Positions 22,283 to 34,800 of a stretch of DNA of 64,000 bases are shown here, in pieces. Source of the stretch: Allantophomopsis cytisporea (lineage: Eukaryota; Ascomycota; Leotiomycetes; Phacidiales; Phacidiaceae). Every line of letters begins with the position of its first letter. The first letter of the stretch is position 1. The notes beneath the pieces were generated by a model. That model did not search any database and was not told the origin of the DNA. It saw only the letters and a list, made by a program, of their open reading frames with translations. The DNA is taken from the NCBI GenBank assembly GCA_024752435.1, contig CP103029.1:1054001-1118000 (forward strand), read 5' to 3'. Both the position numbers and the translations under genes were made by a program.

Positions 22283-24775
22283 CTAAGACGAGAAACCAAG
22301 ACCTCGTACTTCGGGGTCATCCTTCAATGCAAGCTTTACTTCTTCCTCACCAATGCTCAAACGAACTTTGCCTGTTCGTTCACCTCTCCGTGCCTCTAAA
22401 CCAATAACACCTGCCTCGGTCAACTCAATGGCGGCAATTCCCATGACGAGCAATCGTGGGGCCTTGTTCGATTGCGTTTTCATTGTCGAGGAAGTCCCTG
22501 CTAATTGGGCCTTGTTGGCTAGCAGATACTCTCCAACATGGTTATTGCTTGCCATATGGGCCATGCGCTTGGCTTCCTCGACAACTTCTCCCAGCACACT
22601 TTCAGTCAGGCCCGTTCTTCGTGTCTTGGCCAGTAGAGCAGCCAAGAAAACTTTTGATGACAGGGGAAGACTACGCAGATATTGCTGCAATGGACTCGAC
22701 GTGGCTTCATTAATGGCACGTTTAATAGTCGCGATAGTGACTCTTACTGTCGCAGCTGAAGTTCTGAGCAAGTCTCTATCCCCATCCCCCTTTTTCTTCT
22801 TGCTTGGTGTTGTCGGCAACTGATCCTCTGCCAAACTGTCTGCCTCCGCAAGCTCAACAGCGCGCCGGCATATGTCGAGAGCACGTCGAGCGTCTCCACT
22901 GACAGCGGCGACTTTTCTGCTGGCGAATTGTACGGCGTCGACATCAACTACATTCCCAGGAACACCTTCTAAGCGGGATTGAATGATCTTCATGAGCTGA
23001 GCATGGTTATAGCCAGGAAATGTGATACGTGTTAAGCCTATCAATATTAGTCAATGATATGAAAGAGACTTAGAAGTATATACCAAGACGACTACTGATC
23101 TTATTGCTCAGAGTCCGCTCTGGCAAGTCCATAGTGTTAGCAACAGCCAACACAATGAGTCTGCTGTGCCGAAGGCCAGGCCAATTAAAAAAATTGTACA
23201 TGACTGTTTGGTTTTTAGTGACCAATTGATCCAGTTCGTCCATCAGGACCACACAAGGCACTCGTCGAGGGCTGGGGTTGTTAAATTCTCGCTCTAAGAG
23301 ATCAAGTGCATGCGAGGGACTGACTCGATCCCCCTTCAACGCCTCCCACAGCAAAGAATAAGACTGGTGTGGATCAGTAACCTTCATACCATTAATCTCC
23401 ACAAAAATGAAATCATCAAGTTCTTCAGCGTCAACTGCAGCGTTCATCTGAGAGACTACTTCCCGGACAGTGGCTGTTTTACCGGTGCCTGGCGTCCCTG
23501 AAATGTAAATACACGCTCCTGACCCGTCTGTAATGGCCGCTTCCAGATGCGAATACACTGCCATGAATTCTTCTTCTCGACATGGCAGAGATGCTGGTAC
23601 TGATGAAACATGTAGTTTCGACCGCGCTATTTGAAATGGAGATGCCTGAACATGTCCAGGCGACAGCACTCTTGTTGCAAGAGGCGTAAACTCTAGAGGT
23701 TTCTTGATAACAACTCTGTAATGCCATGTCAGAAATGTTTGGATATTCATATGGTTCCTAACTTACCTCTTATGACTGGGTGTAGTCAACTTTGATGGTG
23801 TCTTTGGCTTTCGTGGTGTAAGTATGGTAGAAGTTTTTTGCTTTTTTCTCGGAGTTGATAAAGTTTCATCATTGTGCTTTGGCTCCACAAATTCCGTGTC
23901 AGCATCTAGCTTATGTTGGGGGAATCTTCGTTTTCTTGAAGCCTTTGTTTCGGATTTGACCCGTTGTATAAGGCTATGTATAGCTGATTCCGAGCCATCG
24001 AATATATCCTCCCATATAAACTCATCAGTGTAGGTAGCTGTTCTAGTATTACAACCTCGTCGACAAATAAAAGTCTTGCCGTAACCTCTTGAATTGCGTG
24101 TTATATTACCACTTGGATGCTTTTTGAGATACTCTGCTGGCGAATTGATCGAGGCTTTTCCGTTGATAGAAGCAAGTGGGTTAAAATCCCACGAAGGAGT
24201 TATGTAGAGCTCATTCTGTAGAAGTTCAGCGATAATGTAGATCAGGTATTCAGAAATTGAAGACATACCTTTAAAGCGTCGGTTCTCTTTTTCTCCTTAT
24301 TGCGGATTTCTTTGTCAGTTGCAAACCACATGAAATTTGCTGACTTTTCCTCCTCATCCTCGCTGAATTCCACAATGATGCCCACCCAGGCCTCGTTCGT
24401 TCCTTCAGCTTTCAAAAGAACACACTCCCCCACTTTGCACTCAAAGTTTCCCATCCTTGCCCCGATTATATTTTGCTTCTGCTTTGGAGGCTGGTTGAGC
24501 TTACGTTTTCTTCCTGGACCAGAAGCGCTGGCTATCAAGGCAGCTGCAGCATCTCCTTCCCCACCCGATGATAGCTCATCATAATTGTCAGCGGAGACAC
24601 TGCCAGTGTTCTCAGCTCCGTCGTCTTCGAATATCCATTCCCAAGGATGATCTTCCAGACCAAGCTCGTCGTCGGAATCTTCTCGTGTTACACCTCCAGT
24701 GCTAAGATACTGCCTTGCTTTTTGAGCTTTTGATTGTCGCTGGCGGGGCGATCTGCTCTCGGTCTGGTGCGGCAT
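22283..24775 (-). CDS. ORC1: Origin recognition complex subunit 1 (BAH + AAA+ ATPase)
   Basis: Largest ORC subunit; it binds replication origins and loads Cdc6/MCM. Four exons are read: 24775-24269, 24215-23767, 23715-23084 and 23037-22283, giving 780 aa. The start is MPHQTESRSPRQ, the first ATG of the frame, with A at -3. A BAH domain occupies about residues 90-225 (KVGECVLLKAEGTNEAWVGIIVEF ... NFMWFATDKEIRNK ... NELYITPSWDFNPLASINGKAS). A basic linker (RKKQKTSTILTPRKPKTPSK) follows with possible S/T-P kinase sites. The AAA+ core has Walker A GTPGTGKT at 392-399, Walker B VVLMDELDQL with D478-E479, a sensor-1-like VLAVANTMDLPERTL, and a sensor-2 region SGDARRALDICRRAVELAE. A winged-helix C-terminus ends in LKDDPEVRGLGFSS. 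Confidence 0.95.
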
Positions 24776-27109
24776 TTTCGATATGGAACGACAGATTCGC
24801 AGTGGCTTTGCTATAAGACGTCTGGTTCTGTCGAACAATGTAAATGAACGCGAAGCACGAAACGCAAGGACGCGTTTTCGGTACACGCGCAGTCACGTGC
24901 GACGTTCTGACTCATCTATAGTTTTATTTGACGAACAGAATCGGTTTTCGTAGTATTGATTTGCTTGAGATTACCAGTTGTTTAACCAGATTTTGGAATA
25001 TTGATCTAAGTTTACACTTAGATCCCGTATTTTATTTACACTTTTTGATCACTTTCCTCTTCTCCCTCCCACAAATGAAGGGTATCAAGTGTATGAGAAT
25101 AAAACACACGTGCTGCACAATGACAATCTTTATTGCTTGAAAGAGAAACTACAAACACTAAACCATATTGTCTGAAACGTACTCCTATGGTTCTTCAAAC
25201 TGTCATGCTTCTATATCTCCCAATGCCCAAGAGATATCCCGTCTTAAGTAGTGAAGTTCCCACCCACCCCCCACTATTTTCCAATCTTTCACTCTTTTCA
25301 AGATACTCATCCTCTAGTATCGGTCATTCCCCTTCTTAACTTCTTCTAATAAAAACAACAACTCCGTCATTATACTATATACATCTACATTCAGCTCTAA
25401 GCTTTTGTGGTCAGGTAATATCTCATCGTCCTCTACTCCACTCTCTAAGTCACAGAAGTCTCAAGATAAATGGCAGATTTAGTGCCGCTACTAGGACTAT
25501 CGTACAACTGCGTAAGTCGATGCATTGTGGTACTGCCGAACTGTCGGGAGGATGGGGACTTGTATAGCGACTTACAGGCTCTATTGTTGGCGGCTTCGGT
25601 TCTCGACACTTTCGTTGTAAAGCTCTAAGTGCTTATGTTATACTAGAGTAGATATGGCGGTTTGTAGGAGAGGTTGTTGACTTGCTGAACTGGTTGATAT
25701 AGTGCTAGGATTCTGAATATAGTGAATGCGTGGCAATAGGTTGTCTAGAAAGAGTTCTAGATGTGTCGAACCATTTCGTGATTTGTTTCCCCCTCGTCGA
25801 TCAACTCTGCCTCTAGTCTCTTACTGTTCTTACTCACAGGTTTGGTAGGCGTCTGGGCATTGTGTTTGATGACTTGGTGATCGATTATGGTGAATGAGCT
25901 CCCGTAAATGACAAATAAGTGACATGTCAGGAGCTCAATGCACAATATATGTGCTCTTCACGTTTTCTAAGAGGGAGGAAGAAAGTTAGGAAGGAAGCAA
26001 GGGAGGGAAGGAATTGTCAGACAGGATGTAACAATATATAAGTGGATGTGGTATATTTGTCAAGTAACTTTGGACTTAGTCTCACAAGAACTTGTTTGCT
26101 GATCACATTTATAGGAGATGAGAGGAAAAGTATGAATCCAACATCCTATCTGCGACTTTCGTTTATACAGAGAAAGTGCTTGCGATTGACCAGTATCTTC
26201 TATAATGAATACTTGATGGTAAGTAATGTATGGATTTGAAATATTCCCCACACCAGCATCTAGTCTAGACCACTGAGGAGTGTATAGCTATTTAGAAATA
26301 TATAGTTCAAGAGCTTCACGTACGTCCTCGGAGTTGTACTATTACCAAGAGACGCACACAGTTTCTAAACAATTCACAGCTTGGAGGAGCTACAAAGGAA
26401 GTTGTCCAAGCATACAAGATTATGCTAAATTACAAAACTCAAGGTTGTGGACTATTCATACATTTTCAAGGATTCGACATCAAAAAAATGGGCGAGTACA
26501 TGTGATAACCGGAAATTGTAGGTACTAGTTGTAGCTATAACACACAGGCATAGAGATGATTGAGTATAAATGATAGGAACTACTTTATTGACCAGAAGCT
26601 AGGTATTGGGAGTGTATGCATCGAAAGTGAAGTTCACAAAACAAGCGTACGATTTACTCACGTGGCGTCAGGTCTTTTCCAACGGTACGGCATTAAGACT
26701 CACAGAACCATAGAGTAAAATTCAATATATCATAAAGCATATAATTCTGGGATGATAACTCTCCAGTTCTAGAAAATAATGCTGCCACTCCATGGGGCTG
26801 CCTAGAAATCCACAAAGCCTCAATCCTCCCTCAGATGCTCGAGAAGTGAACCAAAAACCCCAATCCTATAACGCCGTTTTGACCCAAATCTGAACCATGA
26901 ATGCATATATCATAAAACCCCTCCATCCACAATTCCCAACCTAAACCCAAGGCCACTCATAAAGCAGGATGAGTGGCCACCTCCAAACCTTATAGACATT
27001 TGGATGGCTATTACCGACACCCAAAGTCCATAAAGTTCATTGCAAAGCAACGAACAAGAAATCCTTCTCTGGCTCGGCAGATGAAAGTCCTCCGCAGAGG
27101 ATAGTTCAC
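24776..27109. other. Spacer with a possible spliced small transcript near 25.5 kb
   Basis: 2.3 kb with no supportable coding gene of normal length. At 25465-25640 there is an arrangement of splice signals that allows a short intron on either strand (see findings). A purine-rich GGAAGGAAG-type run lies near 25970-26015. The part next to 27110 is probably the 3' untranslated region of the following minus-strand small gene. All longer open frames here are short and unlike any family. Confidence 0.4.
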
Positions 27110-27385
27110 CTACAAGCTGCTCATTCTCTCCTCCAAGCCGCCCCAGTACACCAGAGGCCTGGGCTCCAAGACCTCGAGACCGGAGCCAAAGCTCCGTCGT
27201 TCTTCTTGCATCTCAACCATGGATGGCTGGCTATGCATGATGCTGGTTATGGTAGAAATTGGCGATGAGGCCGATGACATGTCTGAAGAGGTTGATGTTG
27301 CCGAGGAGGTGGAGCGGCGGAAGGAGGTGCGAAGGCCGCGGGCAGAGAAGCGGGAGGAGATGGAGTTGAAGCGTGTGGAGTGCAT
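27110..27385 (-). CDS. Small Ser-rich protein, conserved-looking, function unknown
   Basis: Single-exon frame of 91 aa starting at an ATG with A at -3 (MHSTRFNSISSRFSARGLRTSFRRS). It is not a recognised family. The N-terminus is basic (several Arg), the middle is Ser/Thr/Ala-rich (STSSATSTSSDMSSASSP) and the C-terminus is more ordered: RRSFGSGLEVLEPRPLVYWGGLEERMSSL. No signal peptide and no membrane segment are seen. The ordered C-terminal motif suggests a real gene rather than chance. Its neighbours give no functional clue. The leader upstream is long and rich in GGTAGG/TTGTTG-like motifs. Confidence 0.5.
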   Translation of the reverse strand: MHSTRFNSISSRFSARGLRTSFRRSTSSATSTSSDMSSASSPISTITSIMHSQPSMVEMQEERRSFGSGLEVLEPRPLVYWGGLEERMSSL

Positions 27386-28411
27386 CTTGAGATATACTAT
27401 ATAACGTGGCAGTTGTATTGGACAGGATGACGATTGAACTGGATGAAGTGCGTGGGTTGATGAATACTGTTAGATATTGCTGCTGGTCTGGTTTTGTTTT
27501 GAGAGAGAACAATCAATTTGTTATATGGTAAGCTTGCTGGTGATGGTCGTTGAGTTGAAGGAATGTGTTGTCTTGGTGACCCGGTAACTCGTCGACGAGG
27601 TAGGCAGGTAGGTGATGGTTGTAGTTGTGGTGATGAACGGATTCGGCGCAGCCCAATGTTTCAATTCTCAAAGACGGATATGGACGAGGAATGGTTGTCG
27701 TAGTAATGCAAGCAGAGACGTAGTGAACGAGTGACGGAGCGATTTTTTCAAAAAATCAATGCAGTTATTCGTTGGAAGTTCGTCAAAAAGATATTATTCC
27801 TGAGAGGGAAAGTGAAGTTGAGAGAGTGAAAGGAAGAGGAATGGGAGGGGTATTTGAGAGGGATGAGCCTCTTTTTAATGGGATTGTCGATCTGGGATGG
27901 ACGGTCAATGTGGAGAGGAGAGTAATGGACATAGTACTACATTACTTACATACTACCTTACTACCTTACTGTATGTATGTACTCCATAGATAGTAGTCTC
28001 AAGTCCGGAGAGGATGATGCACAAATAGAATGAATGAAGGGATGATCGTACAAGGGGTCCTTTACCTTTACTTACATTTGAAGTTGGGAGTGTGGCACTT
28101 GGTTGCAGGACGATCAAGTATGCCATGGATGGGGGGTCATGGTCATGTAGGGGATGAGGGGACCGTTCTCGGCGGGGTTGCCTTTTTCTCTGCACCGAGT
28201 AAGGTAGTAAGGTAGTAAGTCCTGCAAAACTACATAGGTAAATGGTATTGCACAAATAGGACTAGTTCGTTTATATTTTATCATCGCTCATCGCTACAGT
28301 ATAGGCCATGCCATAGCGTACTGCACTGTACATACGTTACCTACGTACGATTTATATTTACTAGCTATCTACGATTAGTTGTCAACGGTGACGAACCCAT
28401 CCATTCCCATC
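27386..28411. other. Intergenic, divergent leaders
   Basis: About 1 kb between two divergent small genes. It contains TACCTTAC-type direct repeats (27940-27975 and 28196-28220). The weak open frame at 27772-27993 has no family resemblance. I see no other gene. Confidence 0.45.
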
Positions 28412-28777
28412 ATGGGATCATTGTTACTTTTCTTCTTATCAGTATCTCTTCTTTCTGTTTCCACGGACGGACTCAACAGACGGGAGAACAATGATCAGAA
28501 TGACTGCAATACAGTCCAAGGGCAGTCAGTTCCTGCGTTGAACGCTATATGTAATTGGCTTGATGCTGGATTTCCTGGACACCACCAATATGTAGAAGGA
28601 CATGGTCTGTCCTTACACAAACGAGATTTGGAGAGAATCGTGAGAGGAATAGGATGCAGGATGCAGGCTCCGTCGTCAAGATTCATGGCGATGTATAAGG
28701 CAGAAGGGGTTCCTGGTTATTGCTGGGTATTGTGTAGAATTGAGGAAAGGGATTATATGCACTGGTCTGTACATTGA
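28412..28777 (+). CDS. Putative small secreted cysteine-containing protein
   Basis: Frame of 121 aa from an ATG with A at -3 and G at +4. The first ~20 residues (MGSLLLFFLSVSLLSVSTDG) have a convincing signal-peptide shape: short, strongly hydrophobic, small residues near the likely cleavage site. The mature part has five cysteines (in DCNT, AICNW, IGCRM, GYCWV, LCRIE) and aromatic/His-rich segments. The frame continues 33 bases upstream of this ATG without another ATG. No family is recognised; size, secretion signal and Cys content fit small secreted proteins (candidate effectors or cell-surface proteins) of plant-associated fungi, but this is inference and the frame could be fortuitous. There is no intron, and no related gene in the window. 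Confidence 0.42.
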   Translation: MGSLLLFFLSVSLLSVSTDGLNRRENNDQNDCNTVQGQSVPALNAICNWLDAGFPGHHQYVEGHGLSLHKRDLERIVRGIGCRMQAPSSRFMAMYKAEGVPGYCWVLCRIEERDYMHWSVH

Positions 28778-28835
28778 TTGATGCGAAGTACGTATATACA
28801 TATGTACTTACTTACGCACATTTACATTACACATA

Positions 28836-28880
28836 CTCCTCCTCTCCTCCTCTCCTCCTCTCCTCCTCTCTCCTCTCCTC
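28836..28880. repeat. CTCCTCCT tandem repeat
   Basis: About four tandem copies of an 8-base CTCCTCCT unit, decaying into CTCTCCTCTC. It lies just 3' of the putative secreted-protein gene. Confidence 0.9.
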
Positions 28881-29691
28881 TTCTTTCCTCCTTCCCCCCT
28901 ACTTGACTCCACTCTCACGCGCTGCCATTCTACATGTCTTTAGGGTTATACACTGATATGAATCATTTCTACTGCGTACTTGTAAATATCACTCACTCAC
29001 TCACTATTTATTTATTTGCTATTTGTTATCTATACGTTCCTCTTCATACTCTCTTCAAGAGTTACCCCACCTTGCATCCTACGTACACGTTACACGTTTG
29101 GCCCACGGCACTATTTATTGTCAATCACCCCGTTGCTCTGTTACCCGGCTGCTCCGCTACTGTTGCTTGGTTACGACGACGTCAAACCTTCTACATAGTG
29201 AATCCGGAGTATTTATGTACATGTGTACCTATTCATTCGACTGCATTATTGGCCCACCGGCCTTCCAATCCACCGTTTACAGCGCTGGAATGGGTCTAAG
29301 GTGATAGTGCAGCAGATGTCGAATTCAATGGATAATGCCAGCCATGCCGCGCCATGCTTGATGACGAACACAGAGCCAGGACCAGGGTGCCAGGGGTAGA
29401 TCCAGCACACGCCTGTGTCTCGACCCTCTGAATCTTCCAGCATATTTGATACCGATACACTCTCTGGCTCTGGCTCTGGCTTTCGTCACAGAAAAACGAG
29501 AAGGACAGAAAAAAAGAAGGGGAAAAAAAAACGAACAAAAGAATGAGGGGTAACCTAAATATCAATGGTGAGGTGAGCGAGTTGATGTCAAAGTGTGTGG
29601 ATCAGAAAGGTGGGACAATAATAATCATAAAGTAATTCATGTCTATGCTCATTCATGTTTGACTGCAAGTCTCAGTAACCTATGAAATGTA

Positions 29692-29721
29692 CATCTGCAT
29701 CTGCATCTGCATCTGCATCTG
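29692..29721. repeat. (CATCTG)5 hexanucleotide repeat
   Basis: Five perfect tandem copies of CATCTG in noncoding DNA. Confidence 0.95.
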
Positions 29722-31854
29722 TTACTATGATAATGTTCACAGACAATCACGATACCTCCCATGAGACAATCTGCCTGCCATTCGTAGCCTGCATCTACGT
29801 ACAGACATATCACAGTTGATGATTGACACGGGAGTCAGAGAAGGGGTCAGGGGTCAAGTCATAATGTCTGCTCACAGATTATTGAGGGCGAAATATGTAC
29901 ATACGTCTGTATGTCTTGTTCATATCTGTTACTCCATACTCCGAATTCAGTAAATGTTTACAGGATAAGGGAAGGCCTCTATTCAAACCCACAACCTCGA
30001 GTTTCGATTATGCCATCTTTGTACTACCTCCAAGCTCATTCAGCGGTCGCAGACAACAACTCAATCAAGCACTGTCAAGCTCCAGCAATCTATGGACATG
30101 TCTCAGATGGAGATTCCATCGTTGCCCATCGATCCCTATCGCTAATCCAAACCTCCACAAACTTCCATTCAGGCTTCTACAGTGGGCTGCTCAGCCTCAG
30201 TCACCACTCACCTCGTCAGCACCTCCACAAGGTCCCCGCAGGGCTGTTTCAGAGACATACATAGGTACATATGTTCATGTATGTACATATATGAACATCC
30301 GTGGTACCTGGCATACCTGACCGCCACCTTAAAAAAAATGAAATCATCAAAAAATAAAAAGAATAATGAGAATAAGAATCATAATAATAAGAAAAGAGGG
30401 AGTGGGAAAGGAAATGAAACGCTACATAGCGCCTGAATGGTATACCTTCAACACTCCTTCGCACATTTTGTATATCTTTCATATACCGAGCACCAAGGAA
30501 CCTTGGGATAGATTGTCTTATGCAAGGAACAAATGCGCGAGGAATCCATGCGCTATGAGCGAGGCGGCAAGGGTCTGAGACTTCGCTAGGCCGCGCATAG
30601 AGGACGGACGACGGTGCCCGGCTTGATGCATCAGCACTACATGCCCACTACCACCACCACCAGCAATCATCAACGGCATGATGGACTGAAGAATAAGGAT
30701 CGAAGCAAGTATCAGTGATGAACATGCTACTGACTTAGAGAGGATGGTGACACTGGCTTCGATCGACTCTTATCTGCGCACTTTGTGCCCCTCTGACTCG
30801 GTGTGGGACGTTGCGCAATCATCATCCTCCGAAACTACGAATTCGTTTTTGTTTTTCGACGTGCACCTCACACCAGATAAAGCTGTGTGCCGGTCTTCAT
30901 CGGGGTCGTCGATCCTCTCTGCATGATCGTCGGTCGATATTGGATTGCACTACTAAACATGAAGCAAGGCAGAAAGAATTCGAAATGCCACTCTCTAGTC
31001 CTCTGTTATCAATTATGATGTATCGTCGCCATTGTTTCCTCTCCCATAGGCTGCTTCATGGAAACTCCACAACAAGTGGTGTATTCGATACTTTATATGA
31101 CCACGAATATCTACTGCGCAGTGCAAGATTTATACTGCATATCAGTCCATTTGTATTTTGTCCCAATCACTGTCAGCATCGTCACATGCGATACCTCTCC
31201 AAATTGTTGTGCAAATGGGTGTCTTTGGGATTCATGATACATAAACAATAAGACAGGAAAAATAATCTAAACTCCATGGCTATGCAATAAAGACCAAGTC
31301 TACGTAAAACGCTCAGATGACCCCCTCCCACGATGACCGACATCTACCTCGCAGAGCTCCAGCGACCAAAATGAAAAATAAACGTGTCTCGCAGTAATAG
31401 CACAAAAGTCCGCCAGGACATCATGCGCATTAGTATAGTGGATGAGGGAGGAGAAAACAACCAGGAAGAGGAAACAGGTAGTGGAAGGGAAAAACATGAA
31501 AAGTGAAGACATCAATGTCGTCAACTGGTATCAAGAATAAAAAACAGAAAAAGGGGAAGGGGTTTTTTGACACGCGCATAAAACCTCGTCTATCATGTCG
31601 ACCCCTCATCGAAACCAAACGAGAAGGTCCGAGTTCGCCTCCCACTACACACACCACATCGCAGACATGTAGATTTATCCGACAGCCGCCCCTGTCACTA
31701 ACGCCCAAACGCTTCTCGCATCTTCATACATGCGATCTTGTCCGTTGCTCTGTTGTGATCATCTGTGAGCAGGTCCCCAAACGGCGTGCTGCTCGTTTCA
31801 GTGCTCTCTAACACTTCCCAAACTCCTATCAATCATTGATCACCTCGAAAGTGT

Positions 31855-34800
31855 TCATCTCAGGTCACCAGTCGTACTATCTCTTTCGGCCCTCTTCATA
31901 GTGAAGCTTCTCCTGATACTCTCTCCCCAAGCTGAATTGTCTAGAACTTCAAGTACATTCTCCGCACTGACATTGCTTGCCCTGCGACTTGCAGGCCGGC
32001 TACCACTAGCCACACTAACATCCTCAAAGCTGAAAGCAGATCCTGTAGTGCTTCCAGTAGCCCTGTTTGGCGACAATTGAGGACTTCTGGCCGGGGAAAC
32101 TGGATCGTTCGATGCGAAAGGATGAAGAGGTGACAAAGTTGGTGAGGAAGGCGCACTTGGTTCTGTGTTCCATCGGGTGAGGGTATCGCGAGGAGAAAGC
32201 AATGGTGAAAGCGTAGGCTTGTTGTGCCCAGCTGCTCCAGGAGCTGAGTCATCGACGAAAATTTCTGGAACGGCAAATTGCGGAACATCGGTCATGCGCG
32301 CAGAATCATGGCGCTGGAGGTAACGACGGAACTGCCGTGACCAGTACATTGTATCAAAGAAACCGATGACTACACGTCGGCGGACTTCTTCCTCGACACG
32401 CTGTAACCGGGCACGTCTGCGAAGGAACTCTTCAAGTCTAAAACAATGTCAGTGGATATTGAAAGACATATGCTATTGTCGAAACTTACTTCAAGCTCTT
32501 GCTATCACTGATAATGTTCCAGTGAGCAAGAATCATCAAAACGCTCGCAAAAGAAATGCCGCGATCTGGATCGGCAGAAACCATAACTTCCTCGAAGAAC
32601 AAGTTGTACCGATGTCTTCGTTGACGAACTTGCTTCGTATCAATTTGCGCTAACCTCCTATTCAGTGCATCCAGGTCCACATCATAAGCAGCACTAATTG
32701 TAGCTGTAGAACTTCCATGCCTTTTCTTGGATGGTAATGTAGTCGCGCGGACGTCTTCTAGAATCCGTCGCACGGAATCCTCCTCATCGTAGATTCGCAT
32801 GGCGAAAACGCCCGAAAGCTCACTTAAAAGCCGAGGAAATGTTGCCTTGCTAATGAAGCCCGTTCCTTGAGGATCGACAGTTGACCAAGCTTGTTTGAAT
32901 CTGCGGATCTCATCGCGTGACACTGTTGACAAGCCAGCTGACGTTTGGTAGACGTAACTGAAGCTCTCATAAATCAGAGAAACAAACAAATTGACAAAGA
33001 TATACATGCTCAAGATATTCCAGGAAATGAATAGGGTCCTCGCCCATGCTGCACTGCCGCAATCGCTATCAAAAAAGTTATCACTGGCGATACAATTTGG
33101 CGGCTCAAGAGTAGCATAATCCTCCATGACCTGATTCCAGCCTTCACCGCAACTCATACGGAAGAGCAAAATCAAAGCTTTAGGTACTGTGCGAAAGTTC
33201 ACGTTATTGTCCTCATTGGAACCGAATCTTGTGAGTCCGAATGTTTGGGTTAACGCGATTGCGTAGACCAAAAACAATACAAACCATGTAGCCATGAGAT
33301 TACCGATATTTGTCAGACTAGCCGCAGCAGTTTTGAAGAGAGTGTCGAGAGCATCATTACGCGGGATCAGGAGAAGAGTGATGGACACTAGGAAGAGTTT
33401 GTGTAGCTGAATGTATACTCCTGATTCGAAATCCGAGAGTAGTAGGACCGTTGTAGCGAATGTTCCGGAAACCGCAAAGAGTGAAAATATATCCCAGGAG
33501 CTTCTTCGGAATCTTGTCCATGAAAGGCCGATTATGCGAATAATTATGTTGCTGATGTAGAAGAAGGTAAACGCAAGGAAAGTATAATCTCGTGTACGTT
33601 CCCACCAACCTGGCTCAGGATAGTACTCAAGCATGAGAAGAACTAAGTGCAGCACGAGAATAATAGTGTTGATCCTGTGCCACTTGCCATGCTTCTTCGT
33701 AGCTCGTTTGTAACACCAATCTTTCCAACTTTGTTGTACTTTATTATTGGGTCTCTTTGACGGCGACACTTGACGTAACAACTTGCGGAGTTCGAGCCAT
33801 GATCTCTGCTCAGCGGTCAAAAATGCCACACCAGTTTGCTCAGTGTAATTGCGCATGAACACAGATATGAACAAGGTGAGAATAAACACCTGTGACATGA
33901 GGTTGAAGATTACAAAGAATACTGCGTTACCTTGCGAAGCAAAGTCTTGAGGCTGCAGATTCTTTCCGGTGATGGACTGTGCACTCCACATCACATCAAT
34001 CCAACCCTCTTGTGAGACGATTTGAAAGAGAATGAATAAAGCACCTCCAAATGTATCGAAATCAAACCACGGATTAGAGGTTTGCCGAGGCGCCATGACA
34101 TCCCAGTTGAAAGGGGTACTGTTGTATTCGCCGGAGCAATCACTGAGGTGGATGATCGAACCATCGTTGCAAGATGCCATCTTTCCATTGAATAAGTTCA
34201 CACCATAAATGGCGAATGGAATCAAAAGGGATAGAGACACAAATGCCGCAGAAACGACTTTCCATCCTCCAACGATGATCACAGAGTGAAATGTATCTCG
34301 TGCACTGTCACTGATGTTCAATAATCTGAGAGCTCGTAGAGCCTTAAATGCTCCTACAGCTCTTGAAATGGCACCATCATTAGCCAGTGAAGTAGCAACG
34401 TTGATCCATAGTGTGATAAGCACCACACCATCAATAAAACCCCATGAACTTCGAAAATAGGCATTTGGTGTCCAGAAAAATCCATCGGCGATAACCTTGA
34501 TAAGTGCCTCGATACCGAAGACGATAGCAAATGCCATATCCGTCCACACGAACCAGTTCTGCAAAGTATAAACATGGTCGTCGAAGTATTCCTTTTGATA
34601 CAAGGGTGTTGTAACACAGGCTAGGAGCACTAGAGCGACGATCGAAGCGTAAATTATGGCCGAAAACGTGTACCAAACTGCTTTGTTGGGTTCTACGCCA
34701 TCGATACGTTCATGGCCTCTACCAGGGCCGACGATCTTCTGACAAAGACGACGAATAGGATTGCTGGGAGTGAAAATGAACAAGGAATTGTTATATCTCG

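Larger units (their letters stand above)
28778..31854. other. Gene-poor spacer
   Basis: 3.1 kb with simple repeats (28836-28880, 29692-29721) and a near-perfect 28-base palindrome at 30271-30298. Overlapping open frames on the plus strand around 29895-30436 and 30744-31251 have low-complexity composition and disagree with each other, so none is called. The stretch next to 31855 is probably the CCH1 3' untranslated region. Confidence 0.45.

Noticed and set aside
25757..25945. 62-codon minus-strand frame ending RLEAELIDEGETNHEMVRHI
   Set aside because: Considered as the first exon of the small 25.5 kb transcript, but no donor site joins it in phase to the downstream segment.
29895..30320. 141-codon plus-strand frame, with an overlapping 117-codon frame
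   Set aside because: Two long frames in different phases over the same DNA, low-complexity composition, and a palindrome at the end; neither resembles a protein family.
30770..30949. 60-codon stop-free acidic minus frame without ATG (…RIDDPDEDRHTALSG…)
   Set aside because: Protein-like composition, and a TAG acceptor precedes it, but I could not find an upstream exon with an ATG in phase.
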